Origin: Mesorhizobium sp. WSM4904
Lineage (GTDB): Bacteria; Pseudomonadota; Alphaproteobacteria; Rhizobiales; Rhizobiaceae
NCBI RefSeq assembly: GCF_029674545.1
Contig: NZ_CP121354.1
Coordinates: forward strand, 5,465,001 to 5,529,000
Length of the DNA: 64,000 bases
Direction: 5' to 3'
Below are positions 53,411 through 62,478 of the stretch, one piece after another. The position numbers and the translations under genes were made by a program. The stretch's first letter is position 1, and each line of letters begins with the position of its first letter. The notes beneath the pieces were generated by a model that did not search any database, was not told the DNA's origin, and saw only the letters and a list, made by a program, of their open reading frames with translations.

Positions 53411-53500
53411 GTCCATGGGCCAAATGATTGCTCAAGCGACGACGTTGGTAGGGCACTCCCTTGGCAAGGAGGTGTTCTGGCATGTCAGGAGAAGCTGGCG

Positions 53501-53672
53501 GGACAGCGCCCCCCTCTGTCCTGCCGGACATCTCCCCCACGAGGGGGGAGATTGGCAGCTTCGGCGACAGCGCCCGTACTGTAACGTTGGCGATCGGCGA
53601 AAACGTCGGCGGCGTCCGATCTCCCCCCATGTGGGGGAGATGTCCGGCAGGACAGAGGGGGGCGCGAAGGAA
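53501..53672. repeat. Family A inverted repeat inside the leucine cluster
   Basis: The left half CCCCCCTCTGTCCTGCCGGA is followed by CATCTCCCCCACGAGGGGG; the right half has CTCCCCCCATGTGGGGGAGA followed by TGTCCGGCAGGACAGAGGGG. The element fills most of the 303-base gap (53411-53713) between the macro gene and mccA and would put a strong hairpin in an operon transcript. The rest of the gap shows nothing else. Confidence 0.88.
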
Positions 53673-53713
53673 CGCCTTCTTAACGCGAAGCACACTCTGC
53701 CTGCGGAGGCTCC

Positions 53714-55678
53714 ATGTTCGGCAAGATCCTGATCGCCAATCGCGGCGAGATCGCCTGCCGCGTCATCCGCACCGCGCGCAAGCTCGGCGTGCGCACTGTC
53801 GCGGTCTACTCGGATCCCGATGCCCGCGCCTTGCATGTCGAGATGGCCGACGAAGCGGTGCATATTGGCCCCTCACCCGCCGGCGAAAGCTATCTGCGCG
53901 GAGACAAGATCATTGCCGCGGCGCTTGCCACCGGCGCCGAGGCGATCCATCCCGGCTACGGCTTCCTGTCGGAGAACCCCGACTTCGTCGACCAGGTGAC
54001 GAAGGCCGGACTGGTCTTCATCGGGCCATCGGCCGCCTCGATCCGCGCCATGGGGCTGAAGGACGCCGCCAAGCGGCTGATGGAAAAGGCCGGCGTTCCG
54101 GTGGTGCCTGGCTATCACGGCGAAGCGCAGGAGATCGTGCTGCTCGCCTCCAAGGCGCGCGAGATCGGCTATCCCGTGCTGATCAAGGCGCGCGCCGGCG
54201 GCGGCGGCAAGGGCATGCGGCGCGTCGACCATCCGGACGATTTCTCGGAGGCGCTGTCCGGAGCGCGGCGCGAGGCCAAGGCCGCCTTCGGCGACGACCG
54301 CGTGCTGGTGGAAAAATACGTCGACAAGCCGCGCCATATCGAGGTGCAGGTGTTTGGCGACAATTTCGGCAATGCCGTGCATTTGTTCGAGCGCGACTGC
54401 TCGGCGCAGCGCCGCCATCAGAAAGTGATCGAGGAGGCGCCCGCCCCCGGCATGACGCCTGAATTGCGCGAGGCGATGACGGAAGCGGCCGTCACTGCCG
54501 CCAAGGCAATCAACTACTCGGGCGCCGGCACGGTCGAATTCATCGTCGACGCCTCCGCGGGGCTCAAGCCCGACCGCTTCTGGTTCATGGAAATGAACAC
54601 GCGGCTCCAAGTCGAGCATCCCGTCACCGAAATGGTCACCGGCGTCGATCTGGTCGAATGGCAATTGCGCGCCGCTTCGGGTGAAAAACTGCCGAAGACG
54701 CAGGACGAGATCGTGCTTGCCGGACATGCCTTCGAGGCGCGCCTCTACGCCGAGGACGCGTCGAAAGGCTTCCTGCCCGCGACAGGAACGCTGCACCATT
54801 TGAAATTCCCGGACGCCTCGCACGCGGGCACCGCCATGCGTATCGAAACCGGCGTGCGGGCCGGCGACGCGATCTCGCCCTTCTACGACCCGATGATCGC
54901 CAAGCTGGTGGTGCGGGCCAAGGACAGAACCACGGCGCTCGGCGCGCTGCTCGACGCCCTTGCCCGGACGGAAATTGCCGGCTCGACCGTCAACACCGCC
55001 TTCCTCGCGGCACTCGCCGCCGACGCCGATTTCGCGGCCGGCGACGTCGACACCGGCCTGATCGGCCGTCATCAGGATGCTCTCGTCGCCGTTGCCGCGC
55101 CAAGCGATGAGGCAATCGCCGCGGCGGCACTGGCGGCGACCGATGCGGGCGCGCCCGGCCCGGCCGCCGATCCATGGTCTGCGCTCGCGGGTTATGCGCA
55201 TTTCCATACGCTCGCGCGCCGCATCCGGCTGCGCTTCGGCGAGGAGAACATACTGGCGCGCGTCTCAGCACGACCGGACGGCCGCTTCCAGGTGGCGCTG
55301 GAGGCGCCGCATGACGCAATCAATTCGCACGACCTCAGGAACTTGCCGCGCACCGCCCGCTGGCCGGGCCACGTCACCGTGTTCGAAGGCGCGGCCGGCT
55401 ACACCTTCGCGGTTCCCGACCCGCTCGCCAAGTCGGACGAGGCCGCGGCCGCTTCGGGTAGCCTGCGCGCGCCGATGCCGGGACTGGTCAAGCTGGTGCG
55501 CGCGGCCACGGGCGATGCCGTGATCAAGGGCCAGCCGCTGTTGATCCTCGAGGCGATGAAGATGGAGCACACCATCGCCGCCCCGCACGACGGGGTGGTC
55601 GCCGAGATCGCGGCCGAGGGCGCGCAGGTGAGCGACGGCACGGTGCTGGTGCGGTTTGTCGAGGACGCCCAAGGCTGA
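53714..55678 (+). CDS. mccA: 3-Methylcrotonyl-CoA carboxylase, alpha (biotin) subunit
   Basis: A 654-aa protein with biotin carboxylase (about 1-445: ILIANRGEIACRVIRTARKL, ARAGGGGKGMRRV, EMNTRLQVEHPVTE), a linker domain, and a C-terminal biotinyl domain with K616 in EAMKMEH. It charges biotin with bicarbonate using ATP, for the mccB subunit. Length fits the methylcrotonyl or propionyl type; ivd and mccB point to leucine breakdown. A family A repeat separates it from the macro gene. Confidence 0.94.
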   Translation: MFGKILIANRGEIACRVIRTARKLGVRTVAVYSDPDARALHVEMADEAVHIGPSPAGESYLRGDKIIAAALATGAEAIHPGYGFLSENPDFVDQVTKAGLVFIGPSAASIRAMGLKDAAKRLMEKAGVPVVPGYHGEAQEIVLLASKAREIGYPVLIKARAGGGGKGMRRVDHPDDFSEALSGARREAKAAFGDDRVLVEKYVDKPRHIEVQVFGDNFGNAVHLFERDCSAQRRHQKVIEEAPAPGMTPELREAMTEAAVTAAKAINYSGAGTVEFIVDASAGLKPDRFWFMEMNTRLQVEHPVTEMVTGVDLVEWQLRAASGEKLPKTQDEIVLAGHAFEARLYAEDASKGFLPATGTLHHLKFPDASHAGTAMRIETGVRAGDAISPFYDPMIAKLVVRAKDRTTALGALLDALARTEIAGSTVNTAFLAALAADADFAAGDVDTGLIGRHQDALVAVAAPSDEAIAAAALAATDAGAPGPAADPWSALAGYAHFHTLARRIRLRFGEENILARVSARPDGRFQVALEAPHDAINSHDLRNLPRTARWPGHVTVFEGAAGYTFAVPDPLAKSDEAAAASGSLRAPMPGLVKLVRAATGDAVIKGQPLLILEAMKMEHTIAAPHDGVVAEIAAEGAQVSDGTVLVRFVEDAQG

Positions 55679-55735
55679 GGCGGGGACGGCGGGACAGCGC
55701 CAGCGTCGGTCAGCAATTCCAATCCGCCAAAAGAA

Positions 55736-55758
55736 ATGGCCGGGATGTACCCGGCCAT
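55736..55758 (-). terminator. Terminator of the Liv-type binding-protein gene
   Basis: The stem ATGGCCGGG/CCCGGCCAT with a five-base loop is followed on the minus strand by TTCTTTTGG. It lies between the converging mccA and binding-protein genes. Confidence 0.8.
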
Positions 55759-55780
55759 CTCCGTCCGTATGCAGAAGCGA

Positions 55781-56902
55781 TTACGGCTTGATCGGCGCGT
55801 ATTTGCCGTCGTGCCACTGGTTGATGTCATAGCTGGCGTTCTTCAGATCGCCCTTCTCGTCGAAGATGACGTCGCCGACCACGGTGCTGATCGGCTTGCC
55901 GTCCTTCAGCGCCTCAGCGACCTTGCCCGGATCGTCGGTGCCGGCGCGCTTGATGCCTTCGGCGACGGCCTGGATCACCGCATAGGAGAACAGCGTGAAG
56001 CCTTCCGGGGTGAAGCCGCCGGCCTTGATCTTGGCGACCGCGTCCTTCGCTTCCGGCTTGGCCTGCGGGTCCGACGGGAAGACGAACATGGTGCCTTCAC
56101 CGGCCGGACCGGCGACCTGCCAGAATTCCGGCGAGGCGATCGAGTCCGGCATGATGAGCTGGAACTTGACGTTCTGCTCGGCCGACTGGCGCAGGATGAG
56201 GCCGGCTTCCGGGTGATAGCCGCCGAAATAGACGACGTCGGCCTTGAGCTCCTTCAGCTTGGTGACCAGAGCCGAATAGTCCTTCTCGCCGGCATTGATG
56301 CCTTCGTAGTCGACCTCCTTGAGTCCGCCGGCGTTCATCGTCGCCTTCACGGCATCGGCAACGCCCTGACCGTAGGCGCTCTTGTCGTGCAGGATGACGA
56401 TGTTCTTGCCGGCATATTTCTTGGCGATCCAGGGGCCGATGAAGGCGCCCTGGGCGTCGTCACGCGTGTAGAGACGCATGATCGTCGGCCAGCCGGACTT
56501 CGCCGCGGCGTCGGTCAGCACCGGGTTGGATGAGGCCGGGGTCATCATCAGCGTGCCGGCCTCGGCATAGACGGCGGAGGCCGGGATGCTCGAGCCCGAG
56601 CAGGCGTGGCCGTCGACGAACTTGACGCCGTTGGCGACGATGCGGTTGGCGACCGACACAGCCTGCTTCGGATCGCACTGGTCGTCCTCGATGTCGAGCT
56701 TTATCTGGGAGCCATTGACGCCGCCGGCCGCGTTGATGGCGGCGGCTGCCGCCTGCGCGCCCTGCTTGAATTGATCGCCGATCGTGGCGAGCTGACCGGT
56801 CATCGGGCCGACCACCGAAATGGTGATGTCGTCGGCGAAGGCAACCGATGCGCTCATCATCAGGCCCAATGCGGCCGCGCTCAAAATACCCAATCTTTTC
56901 AT
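55781..56902 (-). CDS. Branched-chain amino-acid ABC transporter substrate-binding protein
   Basis: A 373-aa periplasmic binding protein of the LivJ/LivK type. A signal peptide (MKRLGILSAAALGLMMSASV, cut after AFA23) precedes VVGPMTGQLATIGDQFKQGA and EDDQCDPKQAVSVANRIVAN, typical of type I Liv proteins, with the disulfide cysteines (DQC, HAC). It binds leucine, isoleucine, valine or a related ligand. No permease or ATPase genes are adjacent, so it must work with a system elsewhere. AGGAG lies 11 bases before the ATG. Confidence 0.93.
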   Translation of the reverse strand: MKRLGILSAAALGLMMSASVAFADDITISVVGPMTGQLATIGDQFKQGAQAAAAAINAAGGVNGSQIKLDIEDDQCDPKQAVSVANRIVANGVKFVDGHACSGSSIPASAVYAEAGTLMMTPASSNPVLTDAAAKSGWPTIMRLYTRDDAQGAFIGPWIAKKYAGKNIVILHDKSAYGQGVADAVKATMNAGGLKEVDYEGINAGEKDYSALVTKLKELKADVVYFGGYHPEAGLILRQSAEQNVKFQLIMPDSIASPEFWQVAGPAGEGTMFVFPSDPQAKPEAKDAVAKIKAGGFTPEGFTLFSYAVIQAVAEGIKRAGTDDPGKVAEALKDGKPISTVVGDVIFDEKGDLKNASYDINQWHDGKYAPIKP

Positions 56903-57273
56903 GACAATAGAACTCCTCCACTTGCGCGCGGCCCTTCCGGCCACGCTTCTTCCAGAGAGCCGGGACAATTTCACCCTTCGCCGGAACTGTCGAGAGGACA
57001 GTGCAACCGGATTTGGTTCATTTTTGAGAGGATTGCTTGGGCCAAGCCGCGATGAAAGCAGGAGGATCGTGAAATGCAAAAAGCCGCGCCGGCCTTGTCC
57101 CGGCCGGTCGCGGCTTTTTGCAGTCGAGCTTCCCCGACGCCCCCGCGCCTGAACCCGCTCGCTTCCCTGTCTTGTCGCACGGCTTGGTTCGTTGACCTGC
57201 CGCGTTCTTTCTCGTTATTTTGCCGGCCGTCTTTTCGCGGCCTTGTCCCCTGAAGACTCCTGGCCCCGCAAGA
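56903..57273. other. Intergenic region upstream of the binding-protein gene
   Basis: About 370 bases without a gene. It holds the leader and promoter region of the binding-protein gene and the hairpin at 57076-57121. No other coding signal. Confidence 0.6.
57076..57121. terminator. Bidirectional terminator-like hairpin
   Basis: Arms GCAAAAAGCCGCGCCGGCC and GGCCGG-T-CGCGGCTTTTTGC pair throughout except for one bulged T; A5 and T5 at the stem base allow function on both strands. It follows the SEL1-like gene on the minus strand by about 150 bases. Confidence 0.75.
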
Positions 57274-57540
57274 TCAGTGCATCGTCATCCATTCGCGTGC
57301 TTCGCGCAGCGCCCTGGCGATATCGGCTTTCGACATCGTGGCCGACAGTTCCGAGCGCAGCTCCGCGGCCCGGGCCGAGCCCTTGATCGCGGCGATGTTG
57401 AACCATTTGTGGGCGGCGACGACGTCGGTCTCGCAGTCGCGGCCGGTCGCATACATCATGCCCAGTTCGAAAAGAATGTCGGCCTGGGCAGTTGCCCCCA
57501 TGGCGCCGAAGCCGTCTTCAAGCATTTCAAAACGTGCCAT
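57274..57540 (-). CDS. Small SEL1-like repeat protein
   Basis: An 88-aa protein with one SEL1-type helical repeat: ADILFELGMMYATGRDCETD then VVAAHKWFNIAAIKGSARAA. SEL1 repeats mediate protein contacts. It has no signal peptide and ends ALREAREWMTMH. Partner unknown; isolated by intergenic space on both sides. Confidence 0.85.
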   Translation of the reverse strand: MARFEMLEDGFGAMGATAQADILFELGMMYATGRDCETDVVAAHKWFNIAAIKGSARAAELRSELSATMSKADIARALREAREWMTMH

Positions 57541-57977
57541 TTCAATCCCCTGTCTGCTCCCGAGAGCTGCCTCCTTCTGTCCCCTGAAGTCCCTCGGGAC
57601 GGGCCGCTCTTTCGATGCTTTCGAGGATGACGGCTCGCCTTGAATCCGTCGTTAAATGGCTTGCTTAATTTGAAGAAAACAAAGCTAAAACAAGAAGTAA
57701 ACGCGAAAAACTGTTAAGCATAGGAATGGCGCAATTCCGCCTCTTTGCGCTAAATTCGATGAAAATTTCAGGCGCCGGAATCAAGACTTCGCTAACCACG
57801 GAAACCGAAGCCTTTTTCGCCACCCGTTCATTTTCAGGGTCCCGGGCGGCCAAAATCCTTGCAACCTTCCGCGGCGGCACCGCTTTCGTTTTGGCGGCGG
57901 CTGGATTAGCTTACGTTTGCGTAAGGGACAGAGAGGCGGAGCGAGTCCCGCCGGAACCTGTAGGGAGGAGGACAGAT
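57541..57977. other. Intergenic region before the DUF2147 gene
   Basis: About 440 bases without a convincing gene. An AT-rich stretch (57650-57720) probably holds the promoter of the SEL1-like gene. A hairpin CTTACG-TTTG-CGTAAG lies at 57910-57925, 52 bases before the DUF2147 start, and may be an operator. The frame of DUF2147 is open upstream but lacks a signal peptide there. Confidence 0.55.
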
Positions 57978-58319
57978 ATGTTTCGAAAAGTAAGCCTGGC
58001 CCTGGCGGCCACCCTGATCATGGCCGGCGCCGCGTGGGCCGACCCGATCGAAGGCAATTGGAAGACGCAGGCCGGCTCGACCGCGGCGATCGCCGGCAGT
58101 GGCTCGTTTTCCATCACGCTGAAGTCCGGCAAATATGCCGGCAAGACCATCGGCTCATTCAAGGCAGCCGGCGACAACAAATACACCGGCACCATAACCG
58201 ACCCGGAAACCGACAAGACCTACTCCGGCAAGGCGACGCTTTCCGGCGCCTCGCTCAAGATGAGCGGCTGTGTGCTCGGCGGGCTGATCTGCAAGAGCCA
58301 GACCTGGCACAAGCTCTGA
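57978..58319 (+). CDS. Secreted DUF2147-like protein
   Basis: A 113-aa exported protein. The signal peptide MFRKVSLALAATLIMAGAAW ends at AWA21|DPIEGNWKT. The mature part matches the DUF2147 pattern (IEGNWKTQAG, then TYSGKATLSGASLKMSGCVL, ending CKSQTWHKL) and has two cysteines that could form a disulfide. GGAGGAGGA lies 7 bases before the ATG. Function unknown; probably a small beta-rich periplasmic protein. It has its own terminator at 58341. Confidence 0.88.
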   Translation: MFRKVSLALAATLIMAGAAWADPIEGNWKTQAGSTAAIAGSGSFSITLKSGKYAGKTIGSFKAAGDNKYTGTITDPETDKTYSGKATLSGASLKMSGCVLGGLICKSQTWHKL

Positions 58320-58340
58320 TCGCCGTACAGCTGACGATGC

Positions 58341-58367
58341 AAAACGGGGCCTGCCGGGCCCCGTTTT
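58341..58367 (+). terminator. Rho-independent terminator of the DUF2147 gene
   Basis: Arms AAAACGGGGCC and GGCCCCGTTTT with a five-base loop, then CTTTTG. It lies 22 bases after the stop. Confidence 0.9.
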
Positions 58368-58410
58368 CTTTTGGGAGCGTTCGGAGCGCGTCGGCAGGCT
58401 GCCTGTTCTC

Positions 58411-58460
58411 AGGCACGTCGCTTTTCCCGAGACCGGTGCGCACTTTTGGGCGACTTGCAT
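58411..58460. repeat. Diverged family D palindromic repeat
   Basis: AGGCACGTCGCTTTTCCCGA, then CACTTTTGGGCGACTTGCAT. It is a decayed relative of 22482-22531. Confidence 0.65.
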
Positions 58461-58567
58461 CAGCCAGACCAAGGCCTCATCAACCAATTTGAACGGTAGA
58501 TGAATACCGGTCTCAGAACCGGTTCAGAGGCATGCGGGCATTCTCCTCACCATTGAAGGAGAGACCA

Positions 58568-58720
58568 ATGCTTGTCCGCCGCTTCACCATCGTCTGCCTG
58601 CTGATGAGCCTGTTCGGCATGTCCTTCGCCATCCTCGTGGCCGAAGCCGACCGTCCGGGCCGCTCATCGGGAATGGCCGACGCCTGCCGACTGGACTGCG
58701 TGAACCATTTCGACCGCTGA
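58568..58720 (+). CDS. Small secreted or membrane peptide (50 aa)
   Basis: It begins MLVRRFTIVCLLMSLFGMSF, a signal peptide or membrane helix, and ends MADACRLDCVNHFDR, with two cysteines three residues apart. GAAGGAGAG lies 5 bases before the ATG, a strong ribosome-binding site, so translation is likely. It is the first of two short frames before the AMP nucleosidase gene. I recognise no family. The two cysteines suggest a disulfide or metal site outside the membrane. Confidence 0.6.
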   Translation: MLVRRFTIVCLLMSLFGMSFAILVAEADRPGRSSGMADACRLDCVNHFDR

Positions 58721-58752
58721 AGCGACCAATACTCGAAACCGGAACGACCACC

Positions 58753-58947
58753 ATGAACCGCATCGCCACCTCCACCCTCAAGGCTCTTCGGCTCCTGCCG
58801 CGGGCGATGCTCATCCTGGTGCTGCTTGCCGCTCCCGTGCTGGCGGTGCCGATGATGCGCGCCGACGCCGGTTCGGTCATCGAGGCGCCGACGCCGAAGA
58901 AGGCAGGCATCGGCTTCGTGCTGCTGGTCAGCCTGCAGCGCGGCTGA
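58753..58947 (+). CDS. Small membrane peptide (64 aa)
   Basis: It begins MNRIATSTLKALRLLPRAML and continues into ILVLLAAPVLAVPMMRADA, one membrane helix or signal sequence, then ends APTPKKAGIGFVLLVSLQRG with a second hydrophobic patch. GGAACG precedes the ATG by 9 bases. It follows the 50-aa peptide by 32 bases on the same strand, so the two may form a small operon. No family recognised; weaker support than its neighbour. Confidence 0.5.
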   Translation: MNRIATSTLKALRLLPRAMLILVLLAAPVLAVPMMRADAGSVIEAPTPKKAGIGFVLLVSLQRG

Positions 58948-59032
58948 CACGGTCGAAGAAAAATACGCCGCAGGGCAGGCTTCGCGCCTGCCTCCCCCTC
59001 CCAAGCGCTCTTCCAAATCCCTATATTGGGCC

Positions 59033-60535
59033 ATGGAAAAGCGAATCTACCCCCAAGCAATCGAATCGGTCGTGATGCCGGAGCCTTTCGGCAGGCAAAG
59101 TTTCGACGACGCCAAGAAGGCGGTCGCGGCGCTGGAGGCGCTTTACGACCGCAACACCAAATTCCTGCGCGATTCCTTCGCCAAGCTCGCCGCCGGCGGA
59201 GACGAGAGCAAGCGCTACAGGGCCTTCTATCCGCAGATCGGCGTCACCACGACCTCGTTCTCCCAGATCGACTCGCGCCAGGCCTACGGCCATATGCCGA
59301 CGCCCGGGCATTTTGCCACCACCATCACCCAGCCGAAGCTGTTCGAGAACTATCTCATCGAGCAGCTTCGGCTCATCATGCGCAATCACGGCGTCCAGGT
59401 GACGGTATCGGAATCGACCACGCCGATCCCGCTGCATTTCGCCTTCCTGGAAGGCACCTATGTCGATGGCACGGCTGCCGAGCGCATCAAGCGGCCGATC
59501 CGCGACCTGTTCGACGTGCCGGACCTCGACGGCACCGACGACCAGATTGCCAACGGCACCTTCGAGGTGGCGTTCGGCGAGCCGAGGCCGCTGGCGCCGT
59601 TCACCGCGCAGCGCATCGACTATTCGCTGCACCGCATGACGCACTACACGGCGACCAGTCCGCAGCATTTCCAGAATTTCGTGCTGTTCACCAATTACCA
59701 GTTCTACATCGACGAGTTCGTCGCGCGCGCCCGCGACCTGATGGAGAAGGGCGGTGGCGGCTACAGCGAGTTCGTCGAGCCGGGCAATGTGGTGACGAAA
59801 GCCGGGGCGAGCGCGCCAAGCGAAGGCACGACGCCGCAGCGCCTGCCGCAAATGCCGGCCTATCACCTGAAGAAGCCGCGCCATGGCGGCATCACCATGG
59901 TCAATATCGGCGTCGGCCCCTCCAACGCCAAGACCATCACCGACCATATCGCGGTGCTTCGGCCGCATGCCTGGGTGATGCTCGGCCATTGCGCCGGTCT
60001 GCGCAACACGCAGGCGCTGGGCGACTATGTGCTGGCGCATGCCTATGTGCGCGAGGACCATGTGCTGGACGACGACCTGCCGGTCTGGGTGCCGATCCCG
60101 CCGCTGGCCGAAATCCAGGTGGCGCTGCAGGAAGCGGTGGCCGAAGTCACGGGGCTTTCCGGCTACGATCTGAAGCGCATCATGCGCACCGGCACCGTCG
60201 CCACCATCGACAACCGCAACTGGGAGCTGCGCGACCAGCGCGGACCGGTGCAGCGCCTGTCGCAATCCCGCGCCATCGCGCTCGACATGGAATCGGCGAC
60301 GATCGCGGCCAACGGCTTCCGCTTCCGCGTGCCTTACGGGACGCTGTTGTGCGTCTCCGACAAGCCGCTGCATGGCGAGTTGAAGCTGCCAGGCATGGCG
60401 ACGGAATTCTACAAGCGGCAGGTGGCGCAGCATCTCACCATCGGCATCAAGGCGATGGAGAAGCTGGCCGAAATGCCGATGGAACGGCTGCATTCGCGCA
60501 AGCTGAGAAGTTTTTCCGAGACGGCCTTCCAGTAG
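59033..60535 (+). CDS. amn: AMP nucleosidase
   Basis: A 500-aa AMP nucleosidase, splitting AMP into adenine and ribose 5-phosphate. The N-terminal regulatory domain (about 1-175) is followed by the catalytic domain of the nucleoside phosphorylase fold: NIGVGPSNAKTITDHIAVLR, MLGHCAGLR and ALDMESATIAANGFRFRVPY. Length is normal. It controls adenylate levels. Upstream lie two short peptides; downstream is an EEP-family gene. Confidence 0.95.
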   Translation: MEKRIYPQAIESVVMPEPFGRQSFDDAKKAVAALEALYDRNTKFLRDSFAKLAAGGDESKRYRAFYPQIGVTTTSFSQIDSRQAYGHMPTPGHFATTITQPKLFENYLIEQLRLIMRNHGVQVTVSESTTPIPLHFAFLEGTYVDGTAAERIKRPIRDLFDVPDLDGTDDQIANGTFEVAFGEPRPLAPFTAQRIDYSLHRMTHYTATSPQHFQNFVLFTNYQFYIDEFVARARDLMEKGGGGYSEFVEPGNVVTKAGASAPSEGTTPQRLPQMPAYHLKKPRHGGITMVNIGVGPSNAKTITDHIAVLRPHAWVMLGHCAGLRNTQALGDYVLAHAYVREDHVLDDDLPVWVPIPPLAEIQVALQEAVAEVTGLSGYDLKRIMRTGTVATIDNRNWELRDQRGPVQRLSQSRAIALDMESATIAANGFRFRVPYGTLLCVSDKPLHGELKLPGMATEFYKRQVAQHLTIGIKAMEKLAEMPMERLHSRKLRSFSETAFQ

Positions 60536-60625
60536 CAGAGGCAATCCGTCACCTGCTCAGGCCGCAATTTGGCCGATAAGCAGGCCGAACAGATTGCCAG
60601 CGGCATTCGACAGACCACGACTGAG

Positions 60626-61663
60626 ATGGCAACAGGCGGCGCGCGCTCGAACATGACGGCTGGGGTGGCATTCCTGGCGATGATGGCACTCTCGGCCGCG
60701 CTGCTGGCCGGGTTCCTCGGCGCACTGCATCCGGCCTTCGATTCGTTCTCGCATTTCCGCATTCATCTGAGCGTCTTGACTGCGCTGCTGGCATTGCCGC
60801 TGCTTGCCGGCTCGTACCGGCTGCAAGCGGCGGCCGTGCTGCTCTTCGCCATAGCCAGCCTCGCCACGACGATGAGCGCGCTGCCCAGGCTGTGGCCGCA
60901 GCAGGCGGTCGCCAAGCCCGTCGACCGGATCGTCTACAGCCTGCTGCAGATGAACCTGCTCTACGACAATCCGACACCGAAGAAGGTGCTGTCGCTGATC
61001 GGTCGGACCAATCCTGATGTGATCACCCTCGACGAGGTGTCGGAGATGTGGGCGACCGAGCTCGGCTATATCGCAAGCGCTTATCCGTACCGCATCCTTT
61101 GCGCCTATCCGAACGGGGTATTCGGCGTCGCACTGCTGTCGCGGCGGCCCTTTGCCGCCGGCACTGCGCCGCACTGCGAACCGCGTGGCGCGATGGCGAC
61201 CGCCACGATCGATTTCGGCGGCACCGGCGTCGACGTCGCCGCGATCCATCTGAGCTGGCCCTGGCCGCGCGAGCAGTATTGGCAGATCGGCGAGCTGGCG
61301 GAGCCGCTTGCCGCGCTCGGCGAAACCGCCATCATGGCCGGCGACTGCAACGCCGTGCCGTGGAGCGCGGCGGTGCGGCGCGTCGCCTCGCTCGGCGGAT
61401 TGACCGTGATGCCTTCGGCCGGGCCAACCTGGATCCACGGGAAGCTGCCGGACTTCGTGCGACGCTTCGCCGGCCTGCCGATCGACCAGGTGTTCAGCAA
61501 GGGCGGAGTGACGATCCATTCGGCGACGCGGCTGGAGGACAACGGCTCGGACCACTTGCCGGTGCTGGTCGAGTTCTCGCTGCGGCCCGACGACAGAGCG
61601 CCAGAGGACGAGCATGAATCGGCGCTGGCGGCAAACGCACAACTTGGCAAGACGGGCAGTTAG
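60626..61663 (+). CDS. Endonuclease/exonuclease/phosphatase-family membrane protein
   Basis: A 345-aa protein from ATG 60626 (TTG 60569 or ATG 60653 are alternatives). Three membrane helices at the N terminus (about 8-90) precede an EEP domain: LLQMNLLYDNPTP, DVITLDEVSEMW, DVAAIHLSWPW, IMAGDCNAVPW and the final NGSDHLPVLVEF, which supply the N, E, H, D-N and D-H catalytic residues. It probably hydrolyses phosphodiesters outside the membrane. Substrate unknown; such proteins are often annotated as vancomycin-resistance VanJ-like. Confidence 0.86.
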   Translation: MATGGARSNMTAGVAFLAMMALSAALLAGFLGALHPAFDSFSHFRIHLSVLTALLALPLLAGSYRLQAAAVLLFAIASLATTMSALPRLWPQQAVAKPVDRIVYSLLQMNLLYDNPTPKKVLSLIGRTNPDVITLDEVSEMWATELGYIASAYPYRILCAYPNGVFGVALLSRRPFAAGTAPHCEPRGAMATATIDFGGTGVDVAAIHLSWPWPREQYWQIGELAEPLAALGETAIMAGDCNAVPWSAAVRRVASLGGLTVMPSAGPTWIHGKLPDFVRRFAGLPIDQVFSKGGVTIHSATRLEDNGSDHLPVLVEFSLRPDDRAPEDEHESALAANAQLGKTGS

Positions 61664-61727
61664 TCTAGCGCCGTATTCCTTCGCGCCTCCTCTGCCCTGC
61701 CAGCGTCAACTGTTTCGCAACGCGCCG

Positions 61728-62318
61728 CTAAGGCTTGATCAACGCTGCGACCAGGTGCTCGACGTTGCCGCCGTCGCGGTGCTCGCGGGCATCGAAGGCA
61801 TTCTGCTTGGCCTCGTATTCGGCGTAGGCGGCCTGGATACGCTGGCGCGCCTCGCGGCGCGTCTTGTAGCAATAGGGATCGTCCGCGACCTTGAGGCCGG
61901 TGATCGACCGCTCGGTGACGCGCATCATTTCCCTGGCGATGCGGCCATGGGTTTCCTCGTGGGCGCGCACACCGGCGAAAAACCGGGTCCATCGCTTCTT
62001 CAGTGCCGGCGTCGCCGAGGCGACGCGCGGAAAGGTGTAGAAGAGATTGAGCGTACCGTTTGCCTGCTTGAGCCGGCACGAGCCCTTGTCCGGGATGACG
62101 CCCAGCTCCCAGTCGGCCGTGTAGGCGGTCTGGGCGATGGCATGCGTCATGAAGCCGTGCTTGGGGCCTTTGCTGTCCATGGCCTCGATGAGCGCCGCGC
62201 CGGAATTGCCGGCAATGTCGTAGGTGCGCGTCTGGACCAGCACCCTGGTGCCGGCCGAAGCCTGTGGCGCCGACAGCGCGCCGAGGGCGACAAGGCATGT
62301 CAGAACCGCCAGCCGCAT
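61728..62318 (-). CDS. DUF922 putative secreted zinc protease
   Basis: A 196-aa exported protein. A signal peptide (MRLAVLTCLVALGALSAPQA, cut after ASA22) precedes the DUF922 domain with H120-E121-x2-H124 (RAHEETHGRIA), a zinc-protease motif. Cysteines C81 and C153 (about) may pair. AGGGAGA lies 6 bases before the ATG. The substrate is unknown. Confidence 0.87.
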   Translation of the reverse strand: MRLAVLTCLVALGALSAPQASAGTRVLVQTRTYDIAGNSGAALIEAMDSKGPKHGFMTHAIAQTAYTADWELGVIPDKGSCRLKQANGTLNLFYTFPRVASATPALKKRWTRFFAGVRAHEETHGRIAREMMRVTERSITGLKVADDPYCYKTRREARQRIQAAYAEYEAKQNAFDAREHRDGGNVEHLVAALIKP

Positions 62319-62478
62319 GGTCGTTCTCCCTATCTTCAGGAAAAGGAAACACAAGCAGGCGGTGGTTTCAACAGCCTTGAGGTTGCGATGCCGCAACCTA
62401 TTCGCAGGCAGGCGCCGGCGGCGGCGCCACCGAAGACGTATGGGTCAGGGGCAGCGAGAAACCTTTGGCAATTGCCTT

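Noticed and set aside
55781..56902. Complete Liv ABC transporter operon
   Set aside because: Only the binding protein is present; no permease or ATPase frames lie within reach.
57665..57880. 71-codon minus-strand frame between the SEL1-like and DUF2147 genes
   Set aside because: No ribosome-binding site and no family; it lies in the probable promoter region.
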